The notes beneath the pieces are model-generated. The model was not told where the DNA came from. It made no database searches and worked only from the letters and a program-made list of their open reading frames with translations. Source: Neokomagataea thailandica NBRC 106555 (GTDB lineage: Bacteria; Pseudomonadota; Alphaproteobacteria; Acetobacterales; Acetobacteraceae). Taken from it: a DNA stretch of 64,000 nt. The translations under genes were made by a program, and so were the position numbers. Location of the stretch: contig NZ_BCZB01000004.1 of assembly GCF_001598495.1 (NCBI RefSeq), positions 1 to 64,000 on the forward strand, read 5' to 3'. Positions 28,746 through 37,940 of this stretch are shown here, one piece after another (the first letter of the stretch is position 1; every line of letters starts with the position of its first letter).

Positions 28746-28979
28746 ATGCGCCAGACTACTCGGCCTATTATTGACACTGGCCGTCTTGAAAATTGCACGA
28801 TTTTGTCACCCACAGACCCAAAAACAGTACACAATACGTTGGGTTTTTTGAAAACGCTGCGGTATGGGCCGACTAGTGTTTATGGTGTGGCTGTCCGTCA
28901 TTATCACCACACAATGCATGTGACTTATACAAAAGGTGGCCTCTCTGCTCCAGCGTATGAAGCAGAGAAGTCCCTTTGA
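28746..28979 (+). CDS. Small hypothetical ORF
   Basis: 77-codon frame starting ATG 15 bases from, and divergent to, the interrupted gene, ending one base before the thioredoxin gene's stop on the other strand. It is rich in Thr, His and Tyr (VYGVAVRHYHHTMHVTYTKGG) with no signal peptide or membrane helix. No ribosome-binding site is obvious and the two divergent starts leave no room for two promoters, so it may not be expressed. No family recognised. Confidence 0.3.
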   Translation: MRQTTRPIIDTGRLENCTILSPTDPKTVHNTLGFLKTLRYGPTSVYGVAVRHYHHTMHVTYTKGGLSAPAYEAEKSL

Positions 28980-29486
28980 TTAACCGCGCTGATTCCATGA
29001 GGAAATCAGGTCCAGTGTTGCTTGTGGAGACATGGTACGCGCATTGCCAAGGGCGAGTGAGGCATCACCGTTGAGTGGTTTGCCTTCTGCCGTCAGGAGA
29101 ATGACGGTTGGAATCGCTTTGACCTTCACGCCGTATTTGAGGGCGATGTCCATGTTGTGGGTAAAGCGGTCTACGTTTACGGGGACGATGACGAATTGAC
29201 TTTCAAGCCAGCCTTGTGCGTCTGGTAGCGCGAAAACACCAGCAAGCATGCGGCAATCTGGGCACCAATTCGCACCGAAGTCTAGGAGGACTTTCCGGCC
29301 TGTTTTTTTCGCTGTTGCGAAGGCTTCTTTGACTTGAACGGAGGCTAAAGAAGAATCAGGGTAGGGGGCTGCGATAGGAGCCGCAGATGTTTCGCTGACA
29401 TGTGGAGTGGGATGGGGCGTAGCTGATGCAAGAGGGGCACCGAAGAAAGCGCCAGCGACAGCGAGGGCGGTAAGTGTTTTACGCAT
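28980..29486 (-). CDS. Periplasmic thioredoxin-fold protein
   Basis: 168-aa exported thioredoxin-like protein. The signal peptide is residues 1-22 (MRKTLTALAVAGAFFGAPLASA). The redox-active motif is WCPDC (W74-C78), preceded by KVLLDFGANW, and the cis-proline is in KAIPTVILL. The CPDC centre is unlike classical thioredoxin (CGPC) and resembles DsbD-gamma or YyaL-type thioredoxin domains. It probably reduces or isomerises disulfides of envelope proteins; the partner is unknown. No dsbD-like gene is nearby. Confidence 0.85.
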   Translation of the reverse strand: MRKTLTALAVAGAFFGAPLASATPHPTPHVSETSAAPIAAPYPDSSLASVQVKEAFATAKKTGRKVLLDFGANWCPDCRMLAGVFALPDAQGWLESQFVIVPVNVDRFTHNMDIALKYGVKVKAIPTVILLTAEGKPLNGDASLALGNARTMSPQATLDLISSWNQRG

Positions 29487-29609
29487 TGTAGAACCTTCAC
29501 AGGAAAGAAGAACGCCTTATTGAAAAGGAGTTTTCTTTGAACATGGCGATGATCATGGCAGAAGGCTAGAGTAAAGCGCAAATCTGTTTTTGGATGAAAA
29601 GGTCTTTGG

Positions 29610-29966
29610 GTGAAGCAATCATTTGCGAAACAAAAAAAGAGCCGTTCTTTGGTAGGGCCAATGTGTGAGCAAGAGAAAGCGCCAGAAGTGAGTATGGCGA
29701 CAACACTGCGGCGTACGCTGAGCCTTACGGGGATGACGTTTGCCTTTATTTTGGCGATTCGTTTTTGGTCCCCTGCCACGCAGGTGATGCAGCGCGCTGC
29801 GGGGAGTATGGCGTGGCAGCGTTTAACGGCGTTGTTTCATATTGAAACGGGGCTAGGGCGCGAGCAGTTTATTTTTGTTGGAATTGTAATCTTTTGTTTT
29901 CTGTTGGCTCTGTTGGTGCAAGCGCTGGTGTTGTGGGGGCTGCATTTGCATAAAAAGCGCGGCTGA
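29610..29966 (+). CDS. Small membrane protein, unknown function
   Basis: 118 codons from a GTG; ATG codons at 29661 (better ribosome site, GGTAGGG) and 29694 are alternative starts giving 101 or 90 aa. Two hydrophobic helices (about residues 38-54, LTGMTFAFILAIRF, and 86-110, FIFVGIVIFCFLLALLVQALVLWGL) with a cytoplasm-like KKR tail. No family recognised. It is convergent with the DUF423 gene; the two stops abut. Confidence 0.6.
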   Translation: MKQSFAKQKKSRSLVGPMCEQEKAPEVSMATTLRRTLSLTGMTFAFILAIRFWSPATQVMQRAAGSMAWQRLTALFHIETGLGREQFIFVGIVIFCFLLALLVQALVLWGLHLHKKRG

Positions 29967-30398
29967 TTACAGCCGTCCTTTGTGTGTGATGGCGGCGAGT
30001 GCTGTTATAAGCCATCCGAGGATTAAGAGTGTGCCGCCATAGGGGGCAATGCGTGCGACTGATAATGCTCCAATATGCTGATCTTTGAGCGCAAAGAGGA
30101 TGACGGGTACGACAAAGAGGAGTGTCCCTCCGGTAAAAGCATAGCCTGCTAAGCGGCCTAATCTAGGGGAGAGTAGAGGGTGCCCTATGGCGATGCCGCA
30201 GAGTGCGAGGGCATGCCACATCAGCATATTAACGGCATTATGCAGGGCGGTAGGGCCGGTGGGTACGGCGTAAGCGTGAAGGGGTAAATGGGCGGAGATT
30301 GCGCCGAGCATGACGCCGCATGCCCCAAAGAGGCTCCCCACTACGAGGAATAAGCGAGGGTTAAATCCTGAATGTGGGGGAACAGGGTATCTTTTCAT
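29967..30398 (-). CDS. DUF423 family inner membrane protein
   Basis: 143-aa protein with four predicted membrane helices. The DUF423 (YgdD-like) pattern is clear: VVGSLFGACGVMLGAISAH, ALHNAVNMLMWHALALCGIAIG, AGYAFTGGTLLFVVPVILFAL and RIAPYGGTLLILGWLITAL. Members are small, widespread inner-membrane proteins without an established activity. The start ATG is divergent from, and overlaps the leader of, the DUF4142 lipoprotein gene. Confidence 0.85.
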   Translation of the reverse strand: MKRYPVPPHSGFNPRLFLVVGSLFGACGVMLGAISAHLPLHAYAVPTGPTALHNAVNMLMWHALALCGIAIGHPLLSPRLGRLAGYAFTGGTLLFVVPVILFALKDQHIGALSVARIAPYGGTLLILGWLITALAAITHKGRL

Positions 30399-30496
30399 AC
30401 GTTTTGCCTAGCATGTTTCTGATCTGCTCAAGAACATTCATATGGGTGGGGCAGGTGAGGGCGTGTTGTACAGTGGTATCTTTTAGGAGTGATTTC

Positions 30497-31093
30497 ATGA
30501 AGGCTATAACGGGTTTGACCGCATTAGCGTCAGTGGCATTGATGGTTGGGTTGTCTGCGTGTGGTGTGGATGCACCGCCGCCACCGCCTTTGCCATCTTC
30601 TAGCTCGGCCGTAAGCCCATTGAGCACACAGGATGTGGCTCTCCTTCAGCAATTAGATACGTTGGACCAGCAGCAGGGTGCGCTTGCCGCTCTTGCGGTG
30701 GCGCATAGTAATAGCGATGTCGTGAAAGCATTTGCTGCTACGGTGGCATCGGATCATGCGACAAATCGTAAGGCGGTGGCCCAGATTGCAACGAGTGCGA
30801 ATTTGAAAATGAGTACAGGCTTGAATGCCGAAGATCAGGCGCATATTGTGGCTGTTGGGCGTTTATATGGTACGGCTTATGATCGTGTGTTCTTGCGGGA
30901 AGTGGTGAGTGCAACGACGCCAGCGCTAGCATCTGCATTGAAAGCGGCCGCTACGGGGGCCGGCAATGGTAATGTAAAGGCCTTGGCGTCTGATACGACG
31001 ACGTTGTTGCAAAATCACACAAGTCAGGCACGAGATTTGATGGGAGAACATACGATTCGCCATCATCGTTTGCATGTGGGTAGCCACCAGTAA
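30497..31093 (+). CDS. DUF4142 family lipoprotein
   Basis: 198 aa from the ATG at 30497 (TAGGAGTGATTTC before it). The lipoprotein signal ends at VGLSACG, so Cys23 would be lipidated, followed by a Pro/Ser-rich tether. The rest is a ferritin-like helical bundle typical of DUF4142: LDQQQGALAALAVAHSNSDVVKAFAATVASDH, ATNRKAVAQIA, DRVFLREVV and a final LLQNHTSQARDLM. The function of the family is unknown; stress association has been proposed. An inverted repeat follows the stop. Confidence 0.82.
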   Translation: MKAITGLTALASVALMVGLSACGVDAPPPPPLPSSSSAVSPLSTQDVALLQQLDTLDQQQGALAALAVAHSNSDVVKAFAATVASDHATNRKAVAQIATSANLKMSTGLNAEDQAHIVAVGRLYGTAYDRVFLREVVSATTPALASALKAAATGAGNGNVKALASDTTTLLQNHTSQARDLMGEHTIRHHRLHVGSHQ

Positions 31094-31117
31094 GGTCTAG
31101 GCAGGAAGCCGGGTACG

Positions 31118-31144
31118 CGCACATGGGGGTTTTCTCCATGTGCG
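31118..31144 (+). other. Hairpin downstream of the DUF4142 gene
   Basis: CGCACATGG at 31118-31126 pairs with CCATGTGCG at 31136-31144 around GGGTTTTCT. It is 25 bases beyond the stop and not followed by a T tract, so it is only a possible terminator or mRNA end-stabilising hairpin. Confidence 0.45.
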
Positions 31145-31212
31145 TGGGGCGCTGCGGTTCGTGAACTTAAAGCGGTTACAAAGCTGTTTTGTGGGTGTGT
31201 TGAGGGAGTGGC

Positions 31213-31782
31213 ATGGCCATACGGATTGATCGTGTTGTGACCCGTGGTGGAGATTGTGGGCAGACCTCATTGGGTGATGGGGTGCGGGTGTCTAAAGCCG
31301 ATAGGCGTGTTGAGGCCATGGGGGCAGTTGATGAGTTAAATGCTCATATTGGCCTGCTTGAGTATTTATGCCGTGTGGAAAAGGGGGATGCAGAGAGCGC
31401 GGAGGTTCTGCGTTGTATCCAAGGTGGTCTTTTTGATTTGGGGGCAGATATTTGTATGCCTCCTAAGGAGGGGGAGCGGCGTGATTTTGTTTTATCTGCG
31501 GCTTCAATTGCATGGTTAGAAAAACATATTGAAGAGATGGCAAAAAATTTGCCGACATTAACGAGTTTTATTTTGCCGGGTGGCGGTCAGGTTGCGGCAC
31601 AGGCCCATATTATCCGTACTGTTACGCGGCGTGCGGAGCGGCGGCTTGTGGCTTTGGGTGGAGAGTGTGACATTGGGGTGCGTTTTTTAAATCGCTTATC
31701 GGATTATTTCTTTCAGTTTGCACGCAAGGCGAATGATAATGGTGCGCGTGATATTTTATGGCAGCCGCGCCAATGGTCATAA
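31213..31782 (+). CDS. Cob(I)alamin adenosyltransferase, PduO type
   Basis: 189-aa ATP:cobalamin adenosyltransferase, which forms the Co-C bond of adenosylcobalamin from ATP. The ATP-binding N-terminus VVTRGGDCGQTSLGDG is followed by RVEAMGAVDELNAHIG. LPGGGQVAAQAHIIRTVTRRAERR and the C-terminal FLNRLSDYFFQFAR complete the PduO/MMAB signature, and the five-helix bundle length is normal. It suggests that the cell uses adenosylcobalamin. No other cobalamin gene or B12 riboswitch is seen in the window. Confidence 0.92.
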   Translation: MAIRIDRVVTRGGDCGQTSLGDGVRVSKADRRVEAMGAVDELNAHIGLLEYLCRVEKGDAESAEVLRCIQGGLFDLGADICMPPKEGERRDFVLSAASIAWLEKHIEEMAKNLPTLTSFILPGGGQVAAQAHIIRTVTRRAERRLVALGGECDIGVRFLNRLSDYFFQFARKANDNGARDILWQPRQWS

Positions 31783-31797
31783 GTTTTGGCTTGTCTT

Positions 31798-32040
31798 TTA
31801 TTTAAGTTTGATAGCGAAAACTTTACGATTGAGGGCATCATTCTCATAGTGACAGGCATATTTTTTTTTGCTAGATAAACCCCGCAAGAGCGCTGGTTTG
31901 AGCAGGTGGCCAGCGCCGTGACTTCCGAAAATTCCGCCGGAACGTTCTCTTAAAAGGCACATCTTGTGTCGAGAACTGTATTCGAGGGGCCGAACATACT
32001 CGGTTATAGTATTGGCGGGGTCATGATTAGACGCCTTATT
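31798..32040 (-). other. Weak ORF tail convergent with the adenosyltransferase gene
   Basis: An open minus-strand frame ends at 31798. It extends back to 32151, inside the next plus-strand gene, so only the part up to about 32040 could be independent. Its C-terminal part is basic (GLSSKKKYACHYENDALNRKVFAIKLK). The only ATG in that part is at 31961-31963, which would give 54 aa, without a clear ribosome site. It may be chance or a gene fragment. Confidence 0.2.
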
Positions 32041-32060
32041 TTGATAGAAAAAAGTGTATA

Positions 32061-32675
32061 ATGCAGGACGATCAGCAGGTAAGCGAAGATAAACTGCGAG
32101 AAGCCTTAGCCCGTTTAGGGGCTGGTTCTGGTAAAAGTGCAAATAAACCATCTAGACCTGTTCAGCAAACACCTGAACGCCGTCGCCGTTTTGTACGGGA
32201 TGGGCAGGTTGTTGTAGAGCATCAATCAACGGGCCGCCCGATGAGTGGGCGGATGCAGGCTGTGCGAGCAGCAGGTGGTCCAGAAGAGCATGAAGAGATT
32301 GAGCGTTTACGCCAATCTGTGAAGCGTGAGCAGCGTCGTTGCGAAGAAGTTGAACGTCATGTTGGTGACCTAAAGGGGCAGTTGCGGACGTTTGAAACAC
32401 GGGAAGCGCATACGAAGCTGCAAATTTTAGACTTGAGTAAGTCTTTGCGTGATGCGCAAGACCAGATTCAGTCTTTGAAATCAGAGTTGCATCGTGCACG
32501 TGAGGATGCGGTTGCGGCGTCTCGGCGTTCGCCACGTCCCGTTGGGCGGCCGCGTAAATATCCGTTACCGGAGCAGGTTTCTGTGCGCCTTACGGAACCG
32601 GCAGCGCGTGCTGTGGAACAGGTACCCTCAAAAGCGCAGGAAGCGGCTGAGCCTGTGCAGTGGTGGAAAGACTAA
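32061..32675 (+). CDS. Coiled-coil protein with AT-hook-like motif
   Basis: 204-aa soluble, highly charged protein of no family I recognise. Residues 1-70 are basic and disordered-looking (PERRRRFVRDGQVVVEH). Residues about 75-150 form an uninterrupted coiled coil with heptad-like E/L/R spacing (EEIERLRQSVKREQRRCEEVERHVGDL in part). Then comes RSPRPVGRPRKYPLPEQ with the GRPRK core of an AT-hook (162-166) and a polar tail ending QWWKD. AT-hooks insert into the minor groove of AT-rich DNA, so a nucleoid-associated or DNA-bridging role is a reasonable inference. It is transcribed alone and followed by a terminator. Confidence 0.7.
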   Translation: MQDDQQVSEDKLREALARLGAGSGKSANKPSRPVQQTPERRRRFVRDGQVVVEHQSTGRPMSGRMQAVRAAGGPEEHEEIERLRQSVKREQRRCEEVERHVGDLKGQLRTFETREAHTKLQILDLSKSLRDAQDQIQSLKSELHRAREDAVAASRRSPRPVGRPRKYPLPEQVSVRLTEPAARAVEQVPSKAQEAAEPVQWWKD

Positions 32676-32719
32676 GACTTTATCACCACTGACGTAGAGT
32701 TAAGGCGGTAGATGATGGG

Positions 32720-32759
32720 CGCGCCCTTCCTGATGTCAGGAGGGGCGCGTTTCTTTTTT
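32720..32759 (+). terminator. Intrinsic terminator after the coiled-coil gene
   Basis: CGCGCCC at 32720-32726 pairs with GGGCGCG at 32743-32749, inner CTGA/TCAG, then TTTCTTTTTT. The T tract serves the plus strand. The hairpin contains the last codons and stop of the convergent OPT transporter gene. Confidence 0.85.
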
Positions 32760-34643
32760 GATGAGTGTCTTGGTGAACCAGACAATAACCATCAGGAAAG
32801 CAATAGTGCCGAGCCATGGCTGGATGGCGGCAGGGATTGGTAGGGCCAGTGCGTCTGGGTTGCCAGTACCGCCTGCGATGGCAGCGATAACCACGCCAAT
32901 GATACTTTCCCCAACGATAAAGCCGGACGCGATCATCGTGCCTTTTTCTTGAGCATGACGGCGTAGGATATGGCCTAATACCGCGCCGACAGTGATGGTG
33001 ACGGAGACTTCTGGCGGGAGGTAAAGGCCGAGGCCAACCGCGAGGGGGGGGAGCGCGAGGCTTTTTTTGCGTAGACCCAGATCAGCCAAGACTAAGACGA
33101 TGCCAATGCCGGCGCCAATTTCGAGCATTTTCCAATCAAGCGTATGATTCATGATGCCGGTTGCAATGGCTGACATGAGGGCAGGCTGTGGGGCGGCTAA
33201 GACTTGGTCTGGGTTCATGCCGGCATGGGGTAGAGGGGCGTTTGCAAAGCCGTATGCTTGGTACAATGTTTGCAGCACCCAAGGAATAATCAGCGCACCA
33301 GCAACGCACCCGATCAGCAGAGCCACTTCTTGCCGCCATGGTGTGGCGCCAACGAGCTGGCCTGTTTTGAGGTCTTGCAGGTTGTCGTTTGAAATGGCGG
33401 CCGATGCTGTGATGGCCGAGAGGATAAAGAGGCCAAAACCAATAGCGATGGGGCGTTGGGCGGCTGTGATCAGGCCGGTATGCTCAAGGAAAGAGAGCAT
33501 GAGTGTGATCAGAATAATGGCGATAATTCCGATCCCGGAGATGGGGGATGAGGAAGAGCCAATAATGCCCGCCATGTAGCCGCATGCACTGGCGACGAGG
33601 AAGCCAATAATAAAGCACGTACCGATGCCAAGTAGGACCAGCGTGATGAGGGCGGTATCATGCGCCATTACGGGCCAGAGGAAATGCGTAAAGAGTCCGG
33701 CGAGTGTGATGGCGAGAAGAATGGCCAGGCCATTGACGATTCGTGGTGGAAGATCTGTATCTGTTGGGTCTTGTGTGTCTGATCCGGTGCCGATGAGGGC
33801 TTCACGGATGCCGTGTATGACGGGTTTTGTGAGGGAAATAAGGGTCCATAATGCGGCAATGGCGATAACCCCAGCGCCGATGAAGCGGACTTTATGGAGC
33901 CACAAGCCGCTAGCCTCTGCTAGTGGGTGTGCGCTGTGGGTGATGTGCCCTAAATACGGCACGAGCACGCCCCAAGCGAGAAAGACGCCCAACAGCATGG
34001 CAATGCCGCCCGCGAGGCCCACGAGATAGCCGGTGCCAAGCAGTGCGAGTGAAAAGCTGCCGCTTAGGCGGAAGGCAGATGCGCCGATACTTCCCGCGAT
34101 AGAGAATCCGTCTGACAGAATTTTCAGCCCGCCCGTTAAAAACGCGATGCACGCTGAGACGGTGCTGCCTTGGATGAGGGCGCGGAGGTTTTGGGCGTCC
34201 CCCTCAGGAGAGGAGGCGCGCAGGATCTCGGCGCAGGCTTTGCCTTCTGGGTAGGGCAAGGAGGAGCGTGAGACGAGGGCGCGGCGCAGTGGAATGGTGA
34301 AGATAACGCCGGTCATGCCGCCAGCAAGCGTGAGGAGTAATGTCTGAAAATAAGGGAATTCGTGCCAATACCCGATCATAATGAGGCTGGGTAAGGCCGC
34401 AAAGACGCACGATAATGTGCCGGCTGCGGAGGCTTGTGTTTGTACGAGGTTGTTTTCCAAGATGCTGCTATTGCCGAGCACGCGCAGTACGACCATGGAA
34501 ATGATGGTGGCGGGGATCGAGGATGCAAATGTCAGGCCGATTTTAAGGCCGAGATAGACATTGGCCGCTGTGAAAATCACCGTAATGAGGGTGCCAAGAA
34601 TAACCCCGCGGAGGGTTAGTTCGCGGCTTGATGGAGGCAGCAT
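32736..34643 (-). CDS. OPT family oligopeptide transporter
   Basis: 635 aa from the ATG at 34641-34643, which has AGGA upstream; a TTG 14 codons earlier is open but less likely. About 14-16 membrane helices. The start (SSRELTLRGVILGTLITVIFTAANVYLGLKIGLTFASSIPA) and the LPYPEGKACAEIL segment are characteristic of the bacterial OPT branch. Members import oligopeptides or metal chelates with protons; the substrate here is unknown. The stop lies inside a strong terminator hairpin serving the opposite strand. Confidence 0.9.
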   Translation of the reverse strand: MLPPSSRELTLRGVILGTLITVIFTAANVYLGLKIGLTFASSIPATIISMVVLRVLGNSSILENNLVQTQASAAGTLSCVFAALPSLIMIGYWHEFPYFQTLLLTLAGGMTGVIFTIPLRRALVSRSSLPYPEGKACAEILRASSPEGDAQNLRALIQGSTVSACIAFLTGGLKILSDGFSIAGSIGASAFRLSGSFSLALLGTGYLVGLAGGIAMLLGVFLAWGVLVPYLGHITHSAHPLAEASGLWLHKVRFIGAGVIAIAALWTLISLTKPVIHGIREALIGTGSDTQDPTDTDLPPRIVNGLAILLAITLAGLFTHFLWPVMAHDTALITLVLLGIGTCFIIGFLVASACGYMAGIIGSSSSPISGIGIIAIILITLMLSFLEHTGLITAAQRPIAIGFGLFILSAITASAAISNDNLQDLKTGQLVGATPWRQEVALLIGCVAGALIIPWVLQTLYQAYGFANAPLPHAGMNPDQVLAAPQPALMSAIATGIMNHTLDWKMLEIGAGIGIVLVLADLGLRKKSLALPPLAVGLGLYLPPEVSVTITVGAVLGHILRRHAQEKGTMIASGFIVGESIIGVVIAAIAGGTGNPDALALPIPAAIQPWLGTIAFLMVIVWFTKTLIKKETRPS

Positions 34644-34683
34644 GCCAATGTCCTGTCGTTGTCGTAATAATGCATGTGTTGGC

Positions 34684-34707
34684 AAAACGGGCCGCTAAGG
34701 CGGCCCG
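34684..34707 (-). terminator. Intrinsic terminator of the lipoprotein gene
   Basis: CGGGCCGC at 34688-34695 and GCGGCCCG at 34700-34707 form a perfect 8-bp stem with a 4-base loop. Read on the minus strand it is followed by TTTT, 30 bases beyond the stop of the lipoprotein gene and before the OPT gene. Confidence 0.82.
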
Positions 34708-34736
34708 ATCTGGTGGAGTGAATTTTATGCCAGTGG

Positions 34737-35342
34737 TTACTGGCTGTTGCTGCGGAAGGCAGAAGGGCGTGGGTGTTTACGATTATAATCCAGCTCATCA
34801 TGCGTCAGTTGTAGGCCGACTTCGAGCGTATAAGGATTTTCCTGCAAATTCTCTGACGCTGGCAGATCAATCAGGCGTAGCTCTGTTTTGGCAGTCTGCG
34901 TGCTGACGTTTGGTGCCATCGTAAAGCTATCGTTGAAGGTTTTTTTATCAACGATCTTGCCGTTCTGCATGATAGCCACGAAGTACGGTATTGTGACTTG
35001 GTCCTGCGTTGCAGCGGGGCCACGTTCAATAAAGAAGGAAAGGCCAACGCGGGTACGGACCATTTTTTGTTTGTCTGGGCCATCGGGGCCGCGGCTACAA
35101 TCACCAGATAGGGCGGTGATTTGGACGTGGCCGCTAAGATTGCGCAGGTCCTGATCTTTCCCGGTATAGGCAAAGCGGTCTGCTGTGCCGGTCGGGATGT
35201 CAGTGCGTGGGCAAGCCGGGGCAAAAAGGCTTGGATTGGATTCGTCTTCACAGCCTGTCAGAGTGACCATTGCTGTGGTGAGAGCCAGTATGGTGCCAAC
35301 CATAATGGTTCCTGAGAGTGTGGGGCGCCGGAGGAAAGGCAT
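34737..35342 (-). CDS. Lipoprotein, unknown function
   Basis: 201 aa from the ATG at 35340-35342. The signal sequence contains GTIMVGTILALTTAMVTLTGC, with the lipobox LTGC placing the lipidated Cys near residue 32. The mature part begins EDESNPSLFAPACPRTDIPTGTADRF and contains GHVQITALSGDCSRGPD and two beta-rich stretches ending in TLEVGLQLTHDELDYNRKHPRP. I recognise no named domain; the beta-strand pattern suggests a periplasmic outer-membrane-anchored lipoprotein. It is divergent from ispH and has its own terminator. Confidence 0.8.
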   Translation of the reverse strand: MPFLRRPTLSGTIMVGTILALTTAMVTLTGCEDESNPSLFAPACPRTDIPTGTADRFAYTGKDQDLRNLSGHVQITALSGDCSRGPDGPDKQKMVRTRVGLSFFIERGPAATQDQVTIPYFVAIMQNGKIVDKKTFNDSFTMAPNVSTQTAKTELRLIDLPASENLQENPYTLEVGLQLTHDELDYNRKHPRPSAFRSNSQ

Positions 35343-35466
35343 CTTCGGTTCATTCTCCCAGAAACGTGAAGAGGGATAATAACAAGTGGGCAAGGCGTTG
35401 CGATAGAACGCAATCCAGACGATACTGCATCCTAACATATCGAACTACGCCCTTTTGGGGAACACC

Positions 35467-36486
35467 ATGTCAGATCAGACTTTTCTCGCTCCTGAACGTG
35501 CTGCTGAGCACGTCTCCTCCACCGAACAGCGCACGCTGCGGGTTTTGCTCGCGGGGCCACGCGGCTTTTGTGCGGGTGTTGACCGCGCTATTCGCGTTGT
35601 CGAGGAAGCGTTGCGCCGTTATGGCGCACCCGTTTATGTACGTCATGAAATTGTTCACAACCGCACGGTTGTAGAGGGGCTTGAGGCCAAAGGCGCTATT
35701 TTCGTTGAGGAACTAGATGAAGTTCCTGCCGATGGGCATGTCGTTTTCTCGGCGCATGGCGTGCCGAAAGCGGTGCCGGCTGAGGCTGAGCGTCGTAATC
35801 TTCTGTATTTGGATGCAACATGCCCGCTGGTGTCTAAGGTGCATCGTGAGGCTGAACGTCACTTCGCGGGTGGTGGTCCAGAGCAGCGCCATATTCTTAT
35901 GATTGGCCATGCAGGACACCCGGAAGTTGTGGGCACGATGGGGCAATTGCCTCAGGGTGCTGTCACGCTCATCAATGATGCGGATGAAGCGCGTAGTGTG
36001 CAGCCGGAAGATCCGAGCCGCTTGGCTTTTATCACGCAGACGACCTTGTCCGTCGATGATACGGCAGAAATCGTTGATATTTTACGGACGCGTTTCCCGG
36101 ATATTGAAGGGCCGCGCCGTGAAGATATTTGTTATGCGACGACGAATCGTCAGGAAGCTGTGAAGGCGATTGCGCCGGAAAGTGATCTGGTCATCGTAAT
36201 CGGTTCCCCGAACTCGTCGAACTCGCAGCGTCTGCGGGAAGTGGCGGAGCGTTCTGGTGCGCGCCGTGCGTTGTTGGTACCGAAATTGGCGGATCTCGAT
36301 TGGTCTGTTCTGGAAGGCGTAGAAACGCTGGGGATTAGTGCCGGGGCATCAGCGCCAGAAACGCTGGTGCAGGAGATGGTTGTTGCGTTGTCTGAGCATT
36401 TTGTTCTTCAGATTGAAGAGCGCATTGTGAAGAAAGAAAACGTGAGCTTCCGTTTGCCGGGGCCATTGGCGACAAGCGCTGATTGA
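35467..36486 (+). CDS. ispH: 4-hydroxy-3-methylbut-2-enyl diphosphate reductase
   Basis: 339-aa iron-sulfur enzyme making IPP and DMAPP in the last step of the MEP isoprenoid route. The ATG at 35467 ([12 protein letters not shown]) has GGGGA upstream. Cluster cysteines are in [23 protein letters not shown] and ICYATTNRQ; the substrate-binding [12 protein letters not shown] and [14 protein letters not shown] follow. A short N-terminal extension of about 25 residues precedes the domain. It leads the ispH-thrB-rnhA group, with 6 bases before thrB. In acetic acid bacteria the products feed hopanoids and ubiquinone. Confidence 0.96.
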   Translation: MSDQTFLAPERAAEHVSSTEQRTLRVLLAGPRGFCAGVDRAIRVVEEALRRYGAPVYVRHEIVHNRTVVEGLEAKGAIFVEELDEVPADGHVVFSAHGVPKAVPAEAERRNLLYLDATCPLVSKVHREAERHFAGGGPEQRHILMIGHAGHPEVVGTMGQLPQGAVTLINDADEARSVQPEDPSRLAFITQTTLSVDDTAEIVDILRTRFPDIEGPRREDICYATTNRQEAVKAIAPESDLVIVIGSPNSSNSQRLREVAERSGARRALLVPKLADLDWSVLEGVETLGISAGASAPETLVQEMVVALSEHFVLQIEERIVKKENVSFRLPGPLATSAD

Positions 36487-36492
36487 TTATCC

Positions 36493-37452
36493 ATGGCGGT
36501 TTATACGGAGTGCTCGGAGGAGGCGTTAAAGCGCTTCCTCTTGGAGTATGACCTTGGGGCGTTGGTGTCGTTTCAGGGGATTGCGGAAGGTGTTGAGAAT
36601 AGTAATTTCCTGCTGAATGTGAGCAGCGGGACGTATATTCTCACGCTCTTTGAAAAGCGCATGAAGGCCGATGAACTGCCGTGGTTCTTAGGTTTGATGC
36701 AGCATTTGTCACGGGCAGGGGTGGTGTGCCCCTTGCCGGTTGATGGTGTGGATGGGCAAGCCTTACGTTTGCTTGCGGGGCGGCCAGCGGTCATCACAAC
36801 GTTCCTTCAGGGGAAAGGGTTGAAAGATCTAACGCCCGATTCCTGTCATCAGGTTGGGCGTGCAATGGCGACTTTGCATCGGGCTGGCCAATCGTATGAA
36901 CAGCAGCGGTCTAATGCATTGTCTGCAGAGGCATGGAGGCCTTTATTGGCGCGTTGTGGGGCGTTCGGTGATTCGCTCGGTATGGGGTTTGGAGATGAAG
37001 TGGCTTCAGCCTTAGAAAAGGTGATTCCGCATTGGCCTCAGAGAGGCGCGTTGCCGACCGGACAAATCCATGCAGATCTGTTTCCAGATAATGTGTTTTT
37101 TCAAGATGGCGGCTTATCAGGGCTGATCGACTTTTATTTCGCCTGCACGGACATTCTGGCTTACGATTTGGCCATTGGGCTGAATGCTTGGTGCTTTGAA
37201 GAGCATGAGGGACAGGTAGTATATCGCCCAGAGTGTGCGGCAGCATTCATCGCGGGGTATGAGCAGGTACGGCCATTGGAAAGTGCTGAGCGGGAGGCTT
37301 TACCAGTACTGTGCCAAGGTGCAGCGCTGCGTTTTGTGCTAACGCGTTTGTACGATTGGATTAACACACCAGAAGATGCGCTGGTCGTTCGGAAAGATCC
37401 ACGTCCTTATATGCAGCGTTTTCAGCAGTTTTTTAAGGCGGGTCATGTCTGA
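36493..37452 (+). CDS. thrB: Homoserine kinase
   Basis: 319-aa homoserine kinase of the aminoglycoside-phosphotransferase-like fold (not the GHMP type of E. coli), phosphorylating homoserine for threonine synthesis. N-terminus [28 protein letters not shown] is the nucleotide-binding part; the catalytic loop is [30 protein letters not shown], with Asp in HADLFPDN and the metal-binding DFY. It lies immediately after ispH and overlaps rnhA by 8 bases, an arrangement common in alphaproteobacteria. Confidence 0.94.
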   Translation: MAVYTECSEEALKRFLLEYDLGALVSFQGIAEGVENSNFLLNVSSGTYILTLFEKRMKADELPWFLGLMQHLSRAGVVCPLPVDGVDGQALRLLAGRPAVITTFLQGKGLKDLTPDSCHQVGRAMATLHRAGQSYEQQRSNALSAEAWRPLLARCGAFGDSLGMGFGDEVASALEKVIPHWPQRGALPTGQIHADLFPDNVFFQDGGLSGLIDFYFACTDILAYDLAIGLNAWCFEEHEGQVVYRPECAAAFIAGYEQVRPLESAEREALPVLCQGAALRFVLTRLYDWINTPEDALVVRKDPRPYMQRFQQFFKAGHV

Positions 37453-37891
37453 CGTTCAGGATAATATTGTCGATATTTGGACCGATGGTGGCTGTAAGCC
37501 TAATCCGGGGCCTGGTGGCTGGGGTGTTTTACTGAGCTATCGCGGGAAAGAGCGTGAGATGAAGGGCGGAGACCCGGAAACCACGAATAACCGGATGGAG
37601 TTGACCGCTGCAGCAGAGGCGCTGGAGACGTTAACGCGTCCCTGTAAGGTGCGACTGCATACGGATAGTGAGTATCTTAAAAACGGTATTACGCGCTGGC
37701 ATACGGGGTGGGTACGTCGGAAGTGGCGCAATGCAGCGGGTGATCCTGTTGCGAATATGGATTTGTGGCAGCGTATTTTAACGGCAGCGAAACCGCATGA
37801 GATTGAGTGGCTGTGGGTTAAGGGGCATTCGGGTGATGAATATAATGACCGTGTGGACCGCTTAGCGACAGAGGGGCGAGAAGAGCTCTGA
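37445..37891 (+). CDS. rnhA: Ribonuclease HI
   Basis: 148-aa RNase HI, which removes RNA from RNA-DNA hybrids. The ATG at 37445 gives [27 protein letters not shown]. The catalytic carboxylates are in WTDGG (Asp), [11 protein letters not shown] (Glu), LHTDSEYL (Asp) and DRVDRLA (Asp); [14 protein letters not shown] includes the His loop. Length and motifs are complete. Translation probably couples with thrB through the 8-base overlap. Confidence 0.96.
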   Translation: MSDVQDNIVDIWTDGGCKPNPGPGGWGVLLSYRGKEREMKGGDPETTNNRMELTAAAEALETLTRPCKVRLHTDSEYLKNGITRWHTGWVRRKWRNAAGDPVANMDLWQRILTAAKPHEIEWLWVKGHSGDEYNDRVDRLATEGREEL

Positions 37892-37940
37892 GTTTTCGCT
37901 CTATAATATGGAGCGTATTAAAAAATTCAAAAAATGACGG

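Noticed and set aside
31118-31144. Hairpin after the DUF4142 gene as a full terminator
   Set aside because: A 9-bp stem but no T tract; reported only as a hairpin.
31798-32151. 117-codon minus-strand ORF
   Set aside because: Its N-terminal third lies inside a well-supported plus-strand gene and its only internal ATG would give a 54-residue product with no ribosome site; kept only as a weak-ORF note.
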